Below, one piece after another: positions 51,910 through 60,813 of a stretch of DNA of 64,000 nucleotides. The position numbers were made by a program, and so were the translations under genes. A model generated the notes under the pieces. It ran no database searches and was not told the DNA's origin. It saw only the letters and a list, made by a program, of their open reading frames with translations. Position 1 is the first letter of the stretch. Each line of letters starts with the position of its first letter. The DNA comes from Poriferisodalis sp965204195 (GTDB taxonomy: Bacteria; Actinomycetota; Acidimicrobiia; Acidimicrobiales; Poriferisodalaceae). The stretch covers positions 1,550,001 to 1,614,000 of the forward strand of contig NZ_OZ241975.1 in assembly GCF_965204195.1 (NCBI RefSeq), in the 5' to 3' direction.

Positions 51910-53052
51910 TCACGACGGTCGCCAGTAGCGGTGCTCCGCGAACGGCAGTGGGGCGACCTGGCACGGCTCAGGACCCTTGCGGCCCTGGGCGAACAGCTCT
52001 GTGCCGTCTGCCGAGTGCTCGGCCGCTACGTAGGCCATGGCGATCGGTGCTTCGACGGTAGGGCCGAAGCCGCCGCTGGTGACCATGCCGACGCTGGTGC
52101 CGTCGGAGGTGCTCAGAGCGGCGCCGTCGCGAATCGGCCGACGGCCGTCGGCTGCGATGCCGACCCGCTGGCGCGGCGGCCCGTCACGTAGCTGCGCAGT
52201 GATGATCTCCGCGCCGGGGAAGCTGGACTCGGCGCGCCGGCGCTTCGGGATCGACCAGCCCAGTCCGGCCTCGGCCGGGGTCGCCGCCTCGGTGAGTTCG
52301 TGGCCGACCAGTGGCAGGCCCGCCTCGAGTCGCAGCGTGTCGCGGGCGCCGAGCCCTGCCGGCGACACTTCGTCGCTTCCCAACAGCAGCCGTGCGATAT
52401 GGGTCGCCTCGCTCGCAGGCATGGCGACTTCGAACCCGTCCTCGCCGGTGTACCCGCAGCGCGACACCTCGCACTCGACCCCGTCGATCGGCAGCGTGGA
52501 TGTCGACATGAACGCTAGGTCTGCGGCTGCCGGCGCCCAGCGATCCAGCACATCGACGGCTGCGGGCCCCTGCAGCGCAATGAGCGCCAGATCGGTGCGG
52601 ACTTCGATGCGCACACGGCCGTCGTCGGCGCCGCCGTTGGCTTCCCGCAGCATCGACAGGTCGGCGTCGGTGCGTACCGCATTGACCACAATGCGCAGAC
52701 GATCGGCATGACACGACACGATCAGGTCATCGAGCACGCCGCCTGCAGCCGTCGTGAACTGCGTGTACCTCATCCGTCCCGGTGCGAGGCTCGTGATAGC
52801 GCCCGGTACGCGGCGTTCCAGCCAGGCCGCCACATCGGGCACGTCGTCTCCGGCCGCGGGGCGCAGCTCGACAATGCCCATGTGGCTGACGTCGAACAGC
52901 CCCGCCATCGTGCGTGTGGCGCGATGCTCGGCAACAGTGCCGTCGCCGTAGCGCATGGGCAGCGCATGACCGCCGAAGTTGACCATCCGGCCGCCGAGTT
53001 CGGTGTGCAGGTCGAACAGCGGGGTACGTACGCCGCCGTTGGCGTCAGTCAT
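51910..53052 (-). CDS. gcvT: Glycine cleavage system T protein (aminomethyltransferase)
   Basis: Transfers the methylene group from aminomethyl-lipoyl-GcvH to tetrahydrofolate, releasing ammonia. 380 residues from ATG 53052. Motifs: 'LFDLHTELGGRMVNFGGHALPMRY', 'LFDVSHMG', 'RMRYTQF' and 'CGYTGEDGFEVAMP', the folate-site Asp lying in 'LDDLIV'. It starts 19 nt after the stop of the Sec-containing ArsC-like gene and precedes gcvP. I see no glycine riboswitch ahead of this operon. Confidence 0.95.
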   Translation of the reverse strand: MTDANGGVRTPLFDLHTELGGRMVNFGGHALPMRYGDGTVAEHRATRTMAGLFDVSHMGIVELRPAAGDDVPDVAAWLERRVPGAITSLAPGRMRYTQFTTAAGGVLDDLIVSCHADRLRIVVNAVRTDADLSMLREANGGADDGRVRIEVRTDLALIALQGPAAVDVLDRWAPAAADLAFMSTSTLPIDGVECEVSRCGYTGEDGFEVAMPASEATHIARLLLGSDEVSPAGLGARDTLRLEAGLPLVGHELTEAATPAEAGLGWSIPKRRRAESSFPGAEIITAQLRDGPPRQRVGIAADGRRPIRDGAALSTSDGTSVGMVTSGGFGPTVEAPIAMAYVAAEHSADGTELFAQGRKGPEPCQVAPLPFAEHRYWRPS

Positions 53053-53071
53053 CAACCGGTCCGGCTCAGCT

Positions 53072-53431
53072 TCAGTCGGCCAAGAGCTCGGCGATGCGAC
53101 CCTTCGGACGTCCGACAATGGCGCGGTTGCCGCGTACGATCACCGGGCGCTGCATGAGCGCCTTGCGCTGGCTCAGCAGCTCCACCACTGCGTCGGGATT
53201 GTCGACGTAGTCGTCTGCGTTCAGGTTCAGCTTCTTGAACTGCGAGTCCTTACGCACCAGGTCTTCGACGGGGTCCTCCAGTATCGACACCAAGTGTTCG
53301 AGCGTGTCCCGGTCGGGCGGCGCCTTCATGTAGAGGACGACATCGGCCTCCACTCCAGCTTCCTCGGCGACCGCCAAGGCGTTCCGGGAAGAGTTTCAAT
53401 GCGGGTTGTGGTAGATCGTCACCTCGGCCAT
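53072..53431 (-). CDS. ArsC/Spx-like thioredoxin-fold selenoprotein candidate (UGA = Sec12)
   Basis: Reading through TGA 53398-53396, the frame starting at ATG 53431 gives a 119-residue ArsC-family protein: 'MAEVTIYHNPH-U-NSSRNAL' then 'KAPPDRDTLEHLV' and 'MQRPVIVRGNRAIVGRP'. The family's catalytic motif is NP-x-C-x3-R; here U replaces C exactly. The family includes glutaredoxin-coupled arsenate reductases and Spx regulators, while the real substrate is unknown. With gcvT 19 nt downstream, it probably shares the glycine-cleavage transcript. A caller that treats TGA as stop would produce a 101-residue fragment without the active site. Confidence 0.9.
53362..53379 (-). promoter_or_regulatory. 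Candidate SECIS hairpin in the ArsC-like gene
   Basis: Minus strand CCTTGGC, loop GGTC, GCCGAGG: a 7-bp stem (one U-G pair). The apical loop starts 24 nt after the UGA and is identical (GGUC) to that in the DUF427 gene. Confidence 0.75.
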
Positions 53432-53491
53432 GAGGCCGAAGTTACCTGCGCGAGACGCCCAAGTCTGGACAGGCGGCCTGGGAGTCTGCCG

Positions 53492-53527
53492 GCCAGTCAG
53501 CCAGCCGGTCAGCCAGCCCATCGGCCA
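53492..53527. repeat. Imperfect 12-bp tandem repeat, three copies
   Basis: gccagtcagcca, gccggtcagcca and gcccatcggcca stand head to tail in the 104-nt gap between serB and the ArsC-like gene. Its role is unknown; it may be a remnant of replication slippage. Confidence 0.7.
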
Positions 53528-53535
53528 GCCGGGGA

Positions 53536-54816
53536 TCAGGGCAGCAGCGTCGACAGCGGCCGCTCAGCGCCCAGCGGCGTGGCCGAGGCGTCGGCGGCTT
53601 CGACTTCCTCGCGTGTGACGCCCAGCATGAACAGGATCGCGTCCAGGTACGGCACGTTCACGGTGGTGTCTGCCGCATCGGCCACCACCGGCTTGGCGTT
53701 GAAGGCGATGCCCAGCCCCGCCGCCGTCAGCATGGGGAGATCGTTGGCGCCGTCGCCCACCGCCACGATCTGCTCTAGCGGCACGCCCTCGATGTAGGCG
53801 AGCTGTCGCAGCAGCCGCGCCTTGGCTTCGGCGTCGATGACCTCGCCGACCACCTCGCCGGTCAGGCGGCCGTCGCGGATCTCCAGCTCGTTGGCGTAGG
53901 CGTGATCGAACTTGAACCGCGTCGCCAGGTGATCGGTGAAGTGCGTGAATCCGCCGGAGATGATCGCCACCTTGTAACCCAGCCGCTTCAGCGTGCGGGC
54001 GAAGGTGCGGGCGCCCCTTGTGAGATTCATGTGCACGATGGCCGTGTCGATGATCGAGACGGGCTGGCCGGTCAGCAGCCGCACCCGCTTGCGCAGTGAT
54101 GTTTCGAAGTCGATCTCGCCGGCCATGGCGGCGGCGGTCAGCTCCGCCGAACGAGCCTCGTGGCCGGCCTCGGCGGCCAGCAGGTCGATCACCTCGTTGC
54201 GGATGAGGGTCGAGTCGACATCCATCACGATCATGCGGGTCGAGCGCCGTGACAAGCCGTGAGGCTGGACGGCGATGTCGATCCGGCGCTCAGCGGCCAC
54301 CTCGATCAGGTCGGTGCGCAGCTTGTCGCTCTCCGCGCCCTCGACCAGGAATTCGTAGCTCCACACCGGGAAGCGGGAGAGCCGGTGAATGCGGTCGATG
54401 TTCCCACCGCTGGTGGCGATGGCCCCGGTCACGACCGACAGGTCCGCCGGCTTCAGTTCGGGCGCCAATGCGGTGACCACGAGGCGCTCCGCGTGCTTGG
54501 TCGGCGTGGCGTCGACAACCTCGAAGTTCATCTCCAAGCCCCGCTCGTAGCCGAACAGCAGCACCTCTTTGACCAGGTCCCGGCCTGCGGGAACCGTGAT
54601 CGCGAGCCCGAGCGTGAGCTGGCGGCGCACGACTACCTGCTCCATGTCCTGCACTTCCGCGCCGGCATTGGAGAGCAGCGCCAGCAGGTCGGTGGTGATG
54701 CCCGGGCCGTCGGGGCCGGTCACCCGGATGAGGATCGTGTCCCTGGACGCGGCGCCGGTTGCATCGTCCAAGGCATCGTCCGCGGCTTCGTCGGCAGCAT
54801 CGTCCTGTGGGGCCAT
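53536..54816 (-). CDS. serB: Phosphoserine phosphatase with two ACT-like domains
   Basis: Last step of serine biosynthesis. 426 residues from ATG 54816 after a Asp/Ala-rich N-terminus. 'ILIRVTGPDGPGITTDLLALL' begins the ACT region (about residues 27-190). The HAD phosphatase domain follows with the nucleophile Asp in 'VMDVDSTLI', then 'ISGGFTHFTDHLA' and 'VAVGDGANDLPML'. The ACT domains suggest feedback by serine. Serine and glycine metabolism genes (gcvT, gcvP) follow on the same strand. Confidence 0.95.
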   Translation of the reverse strand: MAPQDDAADEAADDALDDATGAASRDTILIRVTGPDGPGITTDLLALLSNAGAEVQDMEQVVVRRQLTLGLAITVPAGRDLVKEVLLFGYERGLEMNFEVVDATPTKHAERLVVTALAPELKPADLSVVTGAIATSGGNIDRIHRLSRFPVWSYEFLVEGAESDKLRTDLIEVAAERRIDIAVQPHGLSRRSTRMIVMDVDSTLIRNEVIDLLAAEAGHEARSAELTAAAMAGEIDFETSLRKRVRLLTGQPVSIIDTAIVHMNLTRGARTFARTLKRLGYKVAIISGGFTHFTDHLATRFKFDHAYANELEIRDGRLTGEVVGEVIDAEAKARLLRQLAYIEGVPLEQIVAVGDGANDLPMLTAAGLGIAFNAKPVVADAADTTVNVPYLDAILFMLGVTREEVEAADASATPLGAERPLSTLLP

Positions 54817-54975
54817 CGGATCGCGCAGGCTACTTGGCCTTCGAATCGGGCCAGGATCGAGCCTTGAATGCAGATCATGAACGCCGACCACGTGTCACGG
54901 TGTTGTCGTGGGACATTGAGTCCGATTCGTGCCTCCGGGTGAAGCGAGCAGACCACCGGGGCGTAGGCTGAACGT

Positions 54976-56811
54976 ATGCCGAGCTACCGATCTGTCACCT
55001 CTACAGCAGGCCGAAATCAGGCCGGGGCTCGAGCCTTGTGGCGTGCCACCGGCATGACCGACGACGACTTCGGCAAGCCGATCATCGCCATCTCCAACTC
55101 GTTCACCCAGTTCGTGCCCGGCCATGTCCATCTGAAAGACCTCGGCCAGCTCGTCGCCCGCGAGATCGAAGCCGCCGGGGGCGTGGCGAAGGAGTTCAAC
55201 ACCATCGCCGTCGACGACGGCATCGCCATGGGCCACGACGGGATGCTCTACAGCCTGCCGTCGCGAGACCTCATCGCCGACGCGGTCGAGTACATGGTGA
55301 ATGCGCACTGCGCCGATGCGCTGGTGTGCATCTCCAACTGCGACAAGATCACCCCGGGGATGCTCAACGCCGCGATGCGGCTGAACATTCCGACCGTGTT
55401 CGTTTCCGGCGGTCCCATGGAAGCCGGCAAGACCAAGCTGGCCACCCAGAAGGTCGACCTCATCAACGTGATGGTGGTGGCCGCCGACGACTCGGTCAGC
55501 GACGAGGACGTCGCCGAGATGGAGCGGTCGGGCTGCCCCACGTGCGGTTCGTGCTCGGGCATGTTCACGGCCAACTCCATGAACTGCCTCACCGAGGCAT
55601 TGGGCCTGTCGCTGCCCGGCAACGGGACGGTGGTGGCGACCCACGCAGACCGCCGTGAGCTGTTCCTCGAGGCGGGGCGGCTGGTGGTCGAGCTGTGCCG
55701 CCGCTACTACCAGGAAGACGACGCATCGGTGCTGCCGCGCTCGATCGGCAGCTTCGAGGCGTTCGAGAACGCCATGACGCTCGACATTGCAATGGGCGGG
55801 TCCACCAACACGATCCTGCACCTGCTGGCCGCGGCCCAGGAGGCAGAGCTCGACTTCACCATGGCCGACATCGATCGGCTGTCGCGCAAGGTGCCCAACA
55901 TCTGCAAGGTGGCGCCTGCGTCGGAGTTCTTCCACGTCGAGGATGTGCATCGCGCCGGGGGCGTCATGGGGATCATGGCCGAGCTGAACCGGGCGGGCCT
56001 CATCGCCAACCAGGTGCCGACGGTGCATTCGCCGACCATGTTCGATGCCATCTCCAGCTGGGATGTGGCCACCAACGACGACGCGTCGCTTGCCGAGTTT
56101 TTCCGGGCGGGCCCGGCGGGCATCCCGACCCAGGTCGCGTTCAGCCAGTCCGAGCGCTATCGCACGCTGGATCTCGACCGCGAGCGGGGCTGCATCCGCT
56201 CGGTCGACTGCGCGTACTCCGCCGACGGTGGGCTGGCGATCCTCTACGGCAACCTCGCCCCCGACGGCTGCGTCGTGAAGACCGCCGGGGTCGACGAGTC
56301 GATCTGGGTGTTCTCCGGCCCGGCCCATGTGGTCGAGAGCCAGGACGAAGCGGTCGAGCACATTCTCGAGGGCGAGGTCGTCGCCGGGGATGTGGTGGTT
56401 GTTCGCTACGAGGGTCCGCGAGGCGGCCCTGGCATGCAGGAGATGCTGTACCCGACGTCGTACCTGAAGTCCAAGGGTCTCGGCAAGGCGTGTGCCCTGG
56501 TCACCGACGGGCGCTTCTCGGGCGGCACGTCGGGCCTGTCGATCGGCCATGTCTCGCCCGAAGCGGCAGCAGGCGGGCTCATCGGGCTCGTGCGCAGTGG
56601 CGACATCATCGAGATCGACATCCCGAATCGCACCATCAATCTCGCAGTTGACGATGCCGAGCTGGAGCAGCGTCGTGCCGAGCAGGACGAGGCGGGCTGG
56701 CAGCCGGCCGAGCCGCGCCCACGCCAGGTCAGCACCGCACTGCGGGCCTACGCGGCAATGGCCACCAGCGCCGACAGGGGCGCAGTGCGCGACCTGTCCC
56801 TGCTGGGCTGA
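54976..56811 (+). CDS. ilvD: Dihydroxy-acid dehydratase
   Basis: Iron-sulfur dehydratase of valine, isoleucine and leucine synthesis. The 611-residue protein has the cluster cysteines in 'SNCDKITPGML' and 'CPTCGSCSGMFTANSMNC', the substrate region 'AMGGSTNTILHLLA' and the C-terminal 'VTDGRFSGGTSGLSIGHVSPEAA'. It reads divergently from serB. No other ilv gene is adjacent. Confidence 0.97.
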   Translation: MPSYRSVTSTAGRNQAGARALWRATGMTDDDFGKPIIAISNSFTQFVPGHVHLKDLGQLVAREIEAAGGVAKEFNTIAVDDGIAMGHDGMLYSLPSRDLIADAVEYMVNAHCADALVCISNCDKITPGMLNAAMRLNIPTVFVSGGPMEAGKTKLATQKVDLINVMVVAADDSVSDEDVAEMERSGCPTCGSCSGMFTANSMNCLTEALGLSLPGNGTVVATHADRRELFLEAGRLVVELCRRYYQEDDASVLPRSIGSFEAFENAMTLDIAMGGSTNTILHLLAAAQEAELDFTMADIDRLSRKVPNICKVAPASEFFHVEDVHRAGGVMGIMAELNRAGLIANQVPTVHSPTMFDAISSWDVATNDDASLAEFFRAGPAGIPTQVAFSQSERYRTLDLDRERGCIRSVDCAYSADGGLAILYGNLAPDGCVVKTAGVDESIWVFSGPAHVVESQDEAVEHILEGEVVAGDVVVVRYEGPRGGPGMQEMLYPTSYLKSKGLGKACALVTDGRFSGGTSGLSIGHVSPEAAAGGLIGLVRSGDIIEIDIPNRTINLAVDDAELEQRRAEQDEAGWQPAEPRPRQVSTALRAYAAMATSADRGAVRDLSLLG

Positions 56812-56899
56812 AACTAACGCTGAAGGTCGGCGTTGCCAGGGACCCGCTTGAGGGTTCCCTCCGCAGAGCCGATGCTGTCGCCGTAACCTCGCACGCGTG

Positions 56900-58399
56900 A
56901 TGGCCGGCGGCCCGACACATCTCGACTCGGCGCGCGGCTGGGTCACGGCCTGTGGCGCGGCCCTCAGCGTCATGGCGGCGTTCGGGACCATCTACAGTTT
57001 CAACGCATTCGCCAAGAGCATGGCGACCGAGTTCGGTACCGGCCACGGACCGATCAGCCTTGTATTCGGCATCACGGTGTTCTTGTTCTTCGGCAGTGCT
57101 GTGGTTTCCGGTCGCTTGTATGACCGCTTCGGTATCGCGCCCCTCCTGGTTATAGGCGGGTCGATGTTCTGCGGCGGCCTCTTCGCTATGTCGCACGTAT
57201 CGGTGCTGTGGCACGGATACGTGCTGTTCGGCGTCGGCTTGGGCTTCGGCGGCGGTCTCTTCAATGCACCGTTGTTCGCGCTGACGGCGATGTGGTTCGC
57301 TCGTCATCGAGCTGTGGCCCAAGGGCTCGTCGCCACCGGTTCGGGATTGGGAACGATGCTCTTCGCGCCGCTGGCGCAGTGGTTGCTGGAGATCCATGGA
57401 TGGCGTGGCGGCATGAGGGTGCTCGCGATTGTGGCAGCCGGGATCTTTGTGACGGCGCTGTTCATGATCAAGCGGCCGCCAAAGATGGAAATGGGTGATG
57501 CCGCTCGTCATGTTGCGCTCGTCGTGCGTTCCGCACCTTTCTGGCAGATGGCAATCGCAGGCATCTTCTTCACGGTGGCGGTCATCGGTTCGTTGGGCTC
57601 CGTGGTCACGTTTGCCCAAGACGATGGCCTTCCGGCACGAGCGGCGGTAGCGCTGTTCACCATCATCGGCTTCGCAAGCATCGTGGGGCGCATGGCGCTC
57701 ACCAGCCTGGCCAGGCCGCTGGGTTCGGTCCGGCTGCTCAAGATCGCCTTTTTCGGATTGCCCATCGCATACACGGTTTGGTTCTTTACGACACGAGTCG
57801 GTGGGCTGGAGGCGAAGTTCGTCCTTTTGATCGTGTTCGCATCGATCCTTGGGGTGTCCTACGGCGGCTTCGTGGCGCTGCTCGGCGACGTCACCGCTCA
57901 CCTATTCGGCTTGGCGGGCCTCGGTGCGGTCATGGGCATGTTGTTCTTCAGCTCCGGCACCGGCGCGCTCTTCGGTCCGCCGCTGATGGGATTCACAGCA
58001 GATGCCACCGGCGGCATCGGTCTGCCGATCGTCATCGCTGGCCTCATCGCGGCAGTGGGGGTTGCGGTACTGCTGCCCATGACGCGCCACCCGGTTCCGC
58101 TGCCGACGTATGTGGGACCACCCGGTGTGTCGCCGCCGCGTCCCGCTCCGCTCGCTGCCTCGCCTCCCCGGCCGCTGGTGCCGCCGCAGTCGGTCATGCG
58201 CGGGCCGAATGGGGAAACCGTCGCGCCGATGATCAGGCCGGTCGCTGACCCGCTGACGGCCGCACAATCGCTGCCGCTCTCGGCTGCGCTACGCGGCGCT
58301 CCGCCCGAGGTGTTCTGGCCGACGCTGGTTGAGGGCGCAAGCGAACAGAACGGCGCAACTGCACCGGTGGCCGTGGCGGACCTGGCCCGCAGCAATTGA
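56900..58399 (+). CDS. Major facilitator superfamily transporter, OFA-like
   Basis: A 499-residue (ATG 56900) transporter with about 12 hydrophobic segments up to residue ~395 and MFS loop motifs ('GRLYDRFGIAPLLV' between TM2 and TM3, 'GRMALTSLARPLGSV' in the second half). The family resembles oxalate/formate and monocarboxylate antiporters. A ~100-residue Pro/Ala-rich cytoplasmic tail ('PTYVGPPGVSPPRPAPLAASP') is unusual. The substrate cannot be deduced. Confidence 0.88.
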   Translation: MAGGPTHLDSARGWVTACGAALSVMAAFGTIYSFNAFAKSMATEFGTGHGPISLVFGITVFLFFGSAVVSGRLYDRFGIAPLLVIGGSMFCGGLFAMSHVSVLWHGYVLFGVGLGFGGGLFNAPLFALTAMWFARHRAVAQGLVATGSGLGTMLFAPLAQWLLEIHGWRGGMRVLAIVAAGIFVTALFMIKRPPKMEMGDAARHVALVVRSAPFWQMAIAGIFFTVAVIGSLGSVVTFAQDDGLPARAAVALFTIIGFASIVGRMALTSLARPLGSVRLLKIAFFGLPIAYTVWFFTTRVGGLEAKFVLLIVFASILGVSYGGFVALLGDVTAHLFGLAGLGAVMGMLFFSSGTGALFGPPLMGFTADATGGIGLPIVIAGLIAAVGVAVLLPMTRHPVPLPTYVGPPGVSPPRPAPLAASPPRPLVPPQSVMRGPNGETVAPMIRPVADPLTAAQSLPLSAALRGAPPEVFWPTLVEGASEQNGATAPVAVADLARSN

Positions 58400-58452
58400 G
58401 CTGGATCGCTGGTTCACTTGCTCGGCACGAACTGGCAGATACAGCAGACGCG

Positions 58453-59022
58453 ATGACCTCGGAGACGAACGGCGTGAGCGACCGACCACTGGAACCGCAG
58501 CCGACCGACGCTGTGTCCCGAGCTCCGGTCCCCGTGCTGAGAGGCACCGTGCAGGAGGGGTGGATCGACTACAACGGCCACCTCAACGCCGGCTATTACC
58601 TCGTGGCCTTCGACGACGCCATCGCGCCGTGGATGGATTACATCGGCATGGGCACCGCCCATCGTGAGGTGCGTGACATCACGACGTTCTCCGCGGAGAA
58701 CCACATCACCTATGTGCGCGAGATCGGACCCGATGAGCCGTATGTGATCTCGGTCCAGCTGCTGGGCTTCGACCGCAAGCGAGTGCACGCATTCCAGGTC
58801 ATGACCCAGACTCGCGACGACTACCTCGTCGCCACCTGCGAGGTCATGTCGCTGCACATCGACGGCCCGACCCGGCGTGTGGGGCTGATGGCCGACGAGC
58901 CCTACCGTCGGCTCGGCGAGATCTGGGAGGTGCACCAGCATCTGCCACTGCCGCCTCAGGTCGGTCACGTGATCAACATCCGGCCCTCGGACGAGGCCTC
59001 GCTGCACCCCGACCTCGCCTGA
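58453..59022 (+). CDS. Hotdog-fold acyl-CoA thioesterase
   Basis: 189 residues from ATG 58453. The 4-hydroxybenzoyl-CoA thioesterase-like core 'WIDYNGHLNAGYYLVAFDDA' carries the Asp/Asn-Gly-His active-site motif near residue 40, then 'ITYVREIGPDEPYVISVQLLGFD'. It likely hydrolyses a small acyl-CoA. The longer open frame upstream of 58453 lacks family likeness. Confidence 0.87.
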   Translation: MTSETNGVSDRPLEPQPTDAVSRAPVPVLRGTVQEGWIDYNGHLNAGYYLVAFDDAIAPWMDYIGMGTAHREVRDITTFSAENHITYVREIGPDEPYVISVQLLGFDRKRVHAFQVMTQTRDDYLVATCEVMSLHIDGPTRRVGLMADEPYRRLGEIWEVHQHLPLPPQVGHVINIRPSDEASLHPDLA

Positions 59023-59141
59023 GGCCCGCACACGACCGAAGCAGCGGCATCGCGTGGAGTGTGCTGGCGTCTGCCTCGTCGCGCCGCCCAGTCCCGCAAC
59101 AGCCTCGGTGCGGCCCGCGGCGCCCTGACTATGTTGCGGCC

Positions 59142-59894
59142 GTGGAGATCTTCGGCGTGGTGAACGCCTCTCCAGACTCGAAGGCCAAATTCTCCGTCGT
59201 AGAGGGCTGCGCCGAAGCTGCCGCCCGCGGGGCCGAGCTGCTGGCGGAGGGCGCCGATCATTTCGACCTCGGCGGCGAAGGTTCCACGCCAGGCAGCGAC
59301 GAGGTCAGCCCCGACGATGAGTGGCAGCGGGTCGAAGGGCCGCTGCGAGGGCTGCTGTCGCTGGGCGCGGACGTGGCGATCGACACCCGCAAGCCCGAGG
59401 TGGCGCGCCGAGCCCTCGACGCCGGCGCAACCGTGCTGAACGCGGGCGACGCTTTGCAGTCACCCGAGATGATCGAGCTCGCCGCCGAGCGCGAGGTCAC
59501 CGTGGTGCTGCCGTTCATGCTGGGGCGTGACTTCCGAAGCGTCCGCGATGTGCGCGGTGACCCGGTGACGGTCATGGTCGAGTGGTTCGCCTCGCGGATT
59601 GAACGCTTGCGCGAGGCGGGCGTGAAACAGCAGCTGCTGCTCGACTGCGGCGTGGGCTTCGGCCCGCACGACATGGACTGGCCCGAACGGGCGGCGTACC
59701 AGCACGCCATCTACAGCGGCCTAGGCGAACTTCGCCGCTTCGACCTGCCCCTGTACGTGCCCGTGCCTTGGCTGCAGACACCCGACCGCCTAGAACTGCT
59801 CGACCTGGCGCTCTCCCAAGAGCCCGACTACGTACGAGCCCACCGCCCCGCCCAAGTCCGCGAACACCACGCAGCTCTCACCACCACCAGCTAG
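59142..59894 (+). CDS. Divergent dihydropteroate synthase-like protein
   Basis: 250 residues from GTG 59142. The TIM-barrel order matches FolP: 'GVVNASPDS', 'DLGGEGSTPGSDEVS', 'AIDTRKPEVARRALDAGATVLNAG' and 'DCGVGFG'. Several FolP signature residues differ (STRPG reads GSTPG; the NPDSF/SDGG loop is altered), and the protein is short, so it may be a pterin-binding paralog with another reaction. No other folate gene is nearby. Confidence 0.75.
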   Translation: MEIFGVVNASPDSKAKFSVVEGCAEAAARGAELLAEGADHFDLGGEGSTPGSDEVSPDDEWQRVEGPLRGLLSLGADVAIDTRKPEVARRALDAGATVLNAGDALQSPEMIELAAEREVTVVLPFMLGRDFRSVRDVRGDPVTVMVEWFASRIERLREAGVKQQLLLDCGVGFGPHDMDWPERAAYQHAIYSGLGELRRFDLPLYVPVPWLQTPDRLELLDLALSQEPDYVRAHRPAQVREHHAALTTTS

Positions 59895-59922
59895 GGCCGC
59901 GTCCCATACGGCAGTGTCGTTG

Positions 59923-60315
59923 TCAGACTCGCGTGACGGTGACGTTGTCGGCGTAGTCGGCGAGCGCGCTGAGGTCGTCGATGTCGCCGGTGAGCACGGT
60001 GCCGCCGGGTTCGGCCGTCGCCACCACCAGAGCGTCCACTGCTGAGCCGCGCCGGGCGAACGCTCGCAGCACACCGGCCCGGCGTGCCAGCGGCTCAGAG
60101 ACTTCTTCCACCACGGTGCATGACTTCAGCAAGCGATTGACCGCTGCATCGGTTTGCGGCCTTCCGCTCAGCGACTCGGCCAGCACGACGGTCGGAACGA
60201 TTGGTGGCCAGGTAGAACCCTGCATCAGGAAGTCGATCAGTTCTGCGCTCTGACGCCTGCGCCCAGATTCGGCCAGGCGGCTCAACCCGCCCGAGTCCAA
60301 GACCAACGACGTCAT
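59923..60315 (-). CDS. PIN-domain toxin (VapC-like)
   Basis: A 130-residue PIN ribonuclease with the acidic active-site residues in 'LVLDSGGLSRL' (Asp7), 'TVVLAESLSG' (Glu), 'SAVDALVVATA' (Asp) and 'VLTGDIDDLSAL' (Asp). VapC toxins cut tRNA or rRNA. The antitoxin gene lies 17 nt upstream in the same transcript, the usual VapBC order. Confidence 0.9.
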   Translation of the reverse strand: MTSLVLDSGGLSRLAESGRRRQSAELIDFLMQGSTWPPIVPTVVLAESLSGRPQTDAAVNRLLKSCTVVEEVSEPLARRAGVLRAFARRGSAVDALVVATAEPGGTVLTGDIDDLSALADYADNVTVTRV

Positions 60316-60332
60316 GATGCTCGCCGAAGCCG

Positions 60333-60617
60333 TCAGTCCTCAGGAAGGCTGGCCTGCCGCGCCGCAACAGCTTCCGCACCGGCACGCAGCGACTCGATGA
60401 TCTCCCGAGCCTTGTTCTCAGCCCACTCAGTTTCCTCGGCGGTGGGTGGCCCCAACTCGGCGAAGACCTCTTCGACGTACTCCTGCGCCGCACGGATCTT
60501 CTCTTGGCGTTCGCAGTGTGCTCGCACGGCATCCTGCAACAGGCCCGACGCCGAGAGTCCTTGCGACTTGACAATGTTGTAGAGCTCGTCGGAGAGATAC
60601 ACCTGCATCCGGGGCAT
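60333..60617 (-). CDS. VapB-like antitoxin (ribbon-helix-helix type)
   Basis: 94 residues from ATG 60617. The N-terminal 'MPRMQVYLSDELYNIVKSQGLSASGLLQDAV' fits a ribbon-helix-helix DNA-binding domain; the acidic C-terminal half would wrap the toxin. The frame extends upstream to 60686, but ATG 60617 follows a promoter at leaderless distance. It should bind its own promoter with the toxin. Confidence 0.85.
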   Translation of the reverse strand: MPRMQVYLSDELYNIVKSQGLSASGLLQDAVRAHCERQEKIRAAQEYVEEVFAELGPPTAEETEWAENKAREIIESLRAGAEAVAARQASLPED

Positions 60618-60623
60618 ACGCCC

Positions 60624-60651
60624 AATATACATACAACCGCCCAGCGCACAA
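60624..60651 (-). promoter_or_regulatory. Promoter of the VapBC-like pair
   Basis: Minus strand: -35 TTGTGC (60651-60646), 16-nt spacer, -10 TATATT (60629-60624), six bases before ATG 60617, so the mRNA is probably leaderless. The -10 lies in an AT-rich alternating TATGTATATT segment that could be the operator. Confidence 0.5.
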
Positions 60652-60813
60652 TTCGAAGCCGGATCGGTCCCTGTTGTCGCGGCCACCGCAAGCCATCACA
60701 TGACGCCCCGGGTGACCTGCACGTGACCCGAGTGCCGTCCCCACGAGCCCACACAATCGACTACCGGCAGAGGGGCAAGACCGTGGTGCCGTTACCGGGT
60801 TGCCCCCAGTGGA

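Noticed and set aside
53432..53535. Glycine riboswitch ahead of the gcv operon
   Set aside because: The gap upstream of the ArsC-gcvT-gcvP genes shows a 12-bp tandem repeat but none of the conserved glycine aptamer features I could recognise.
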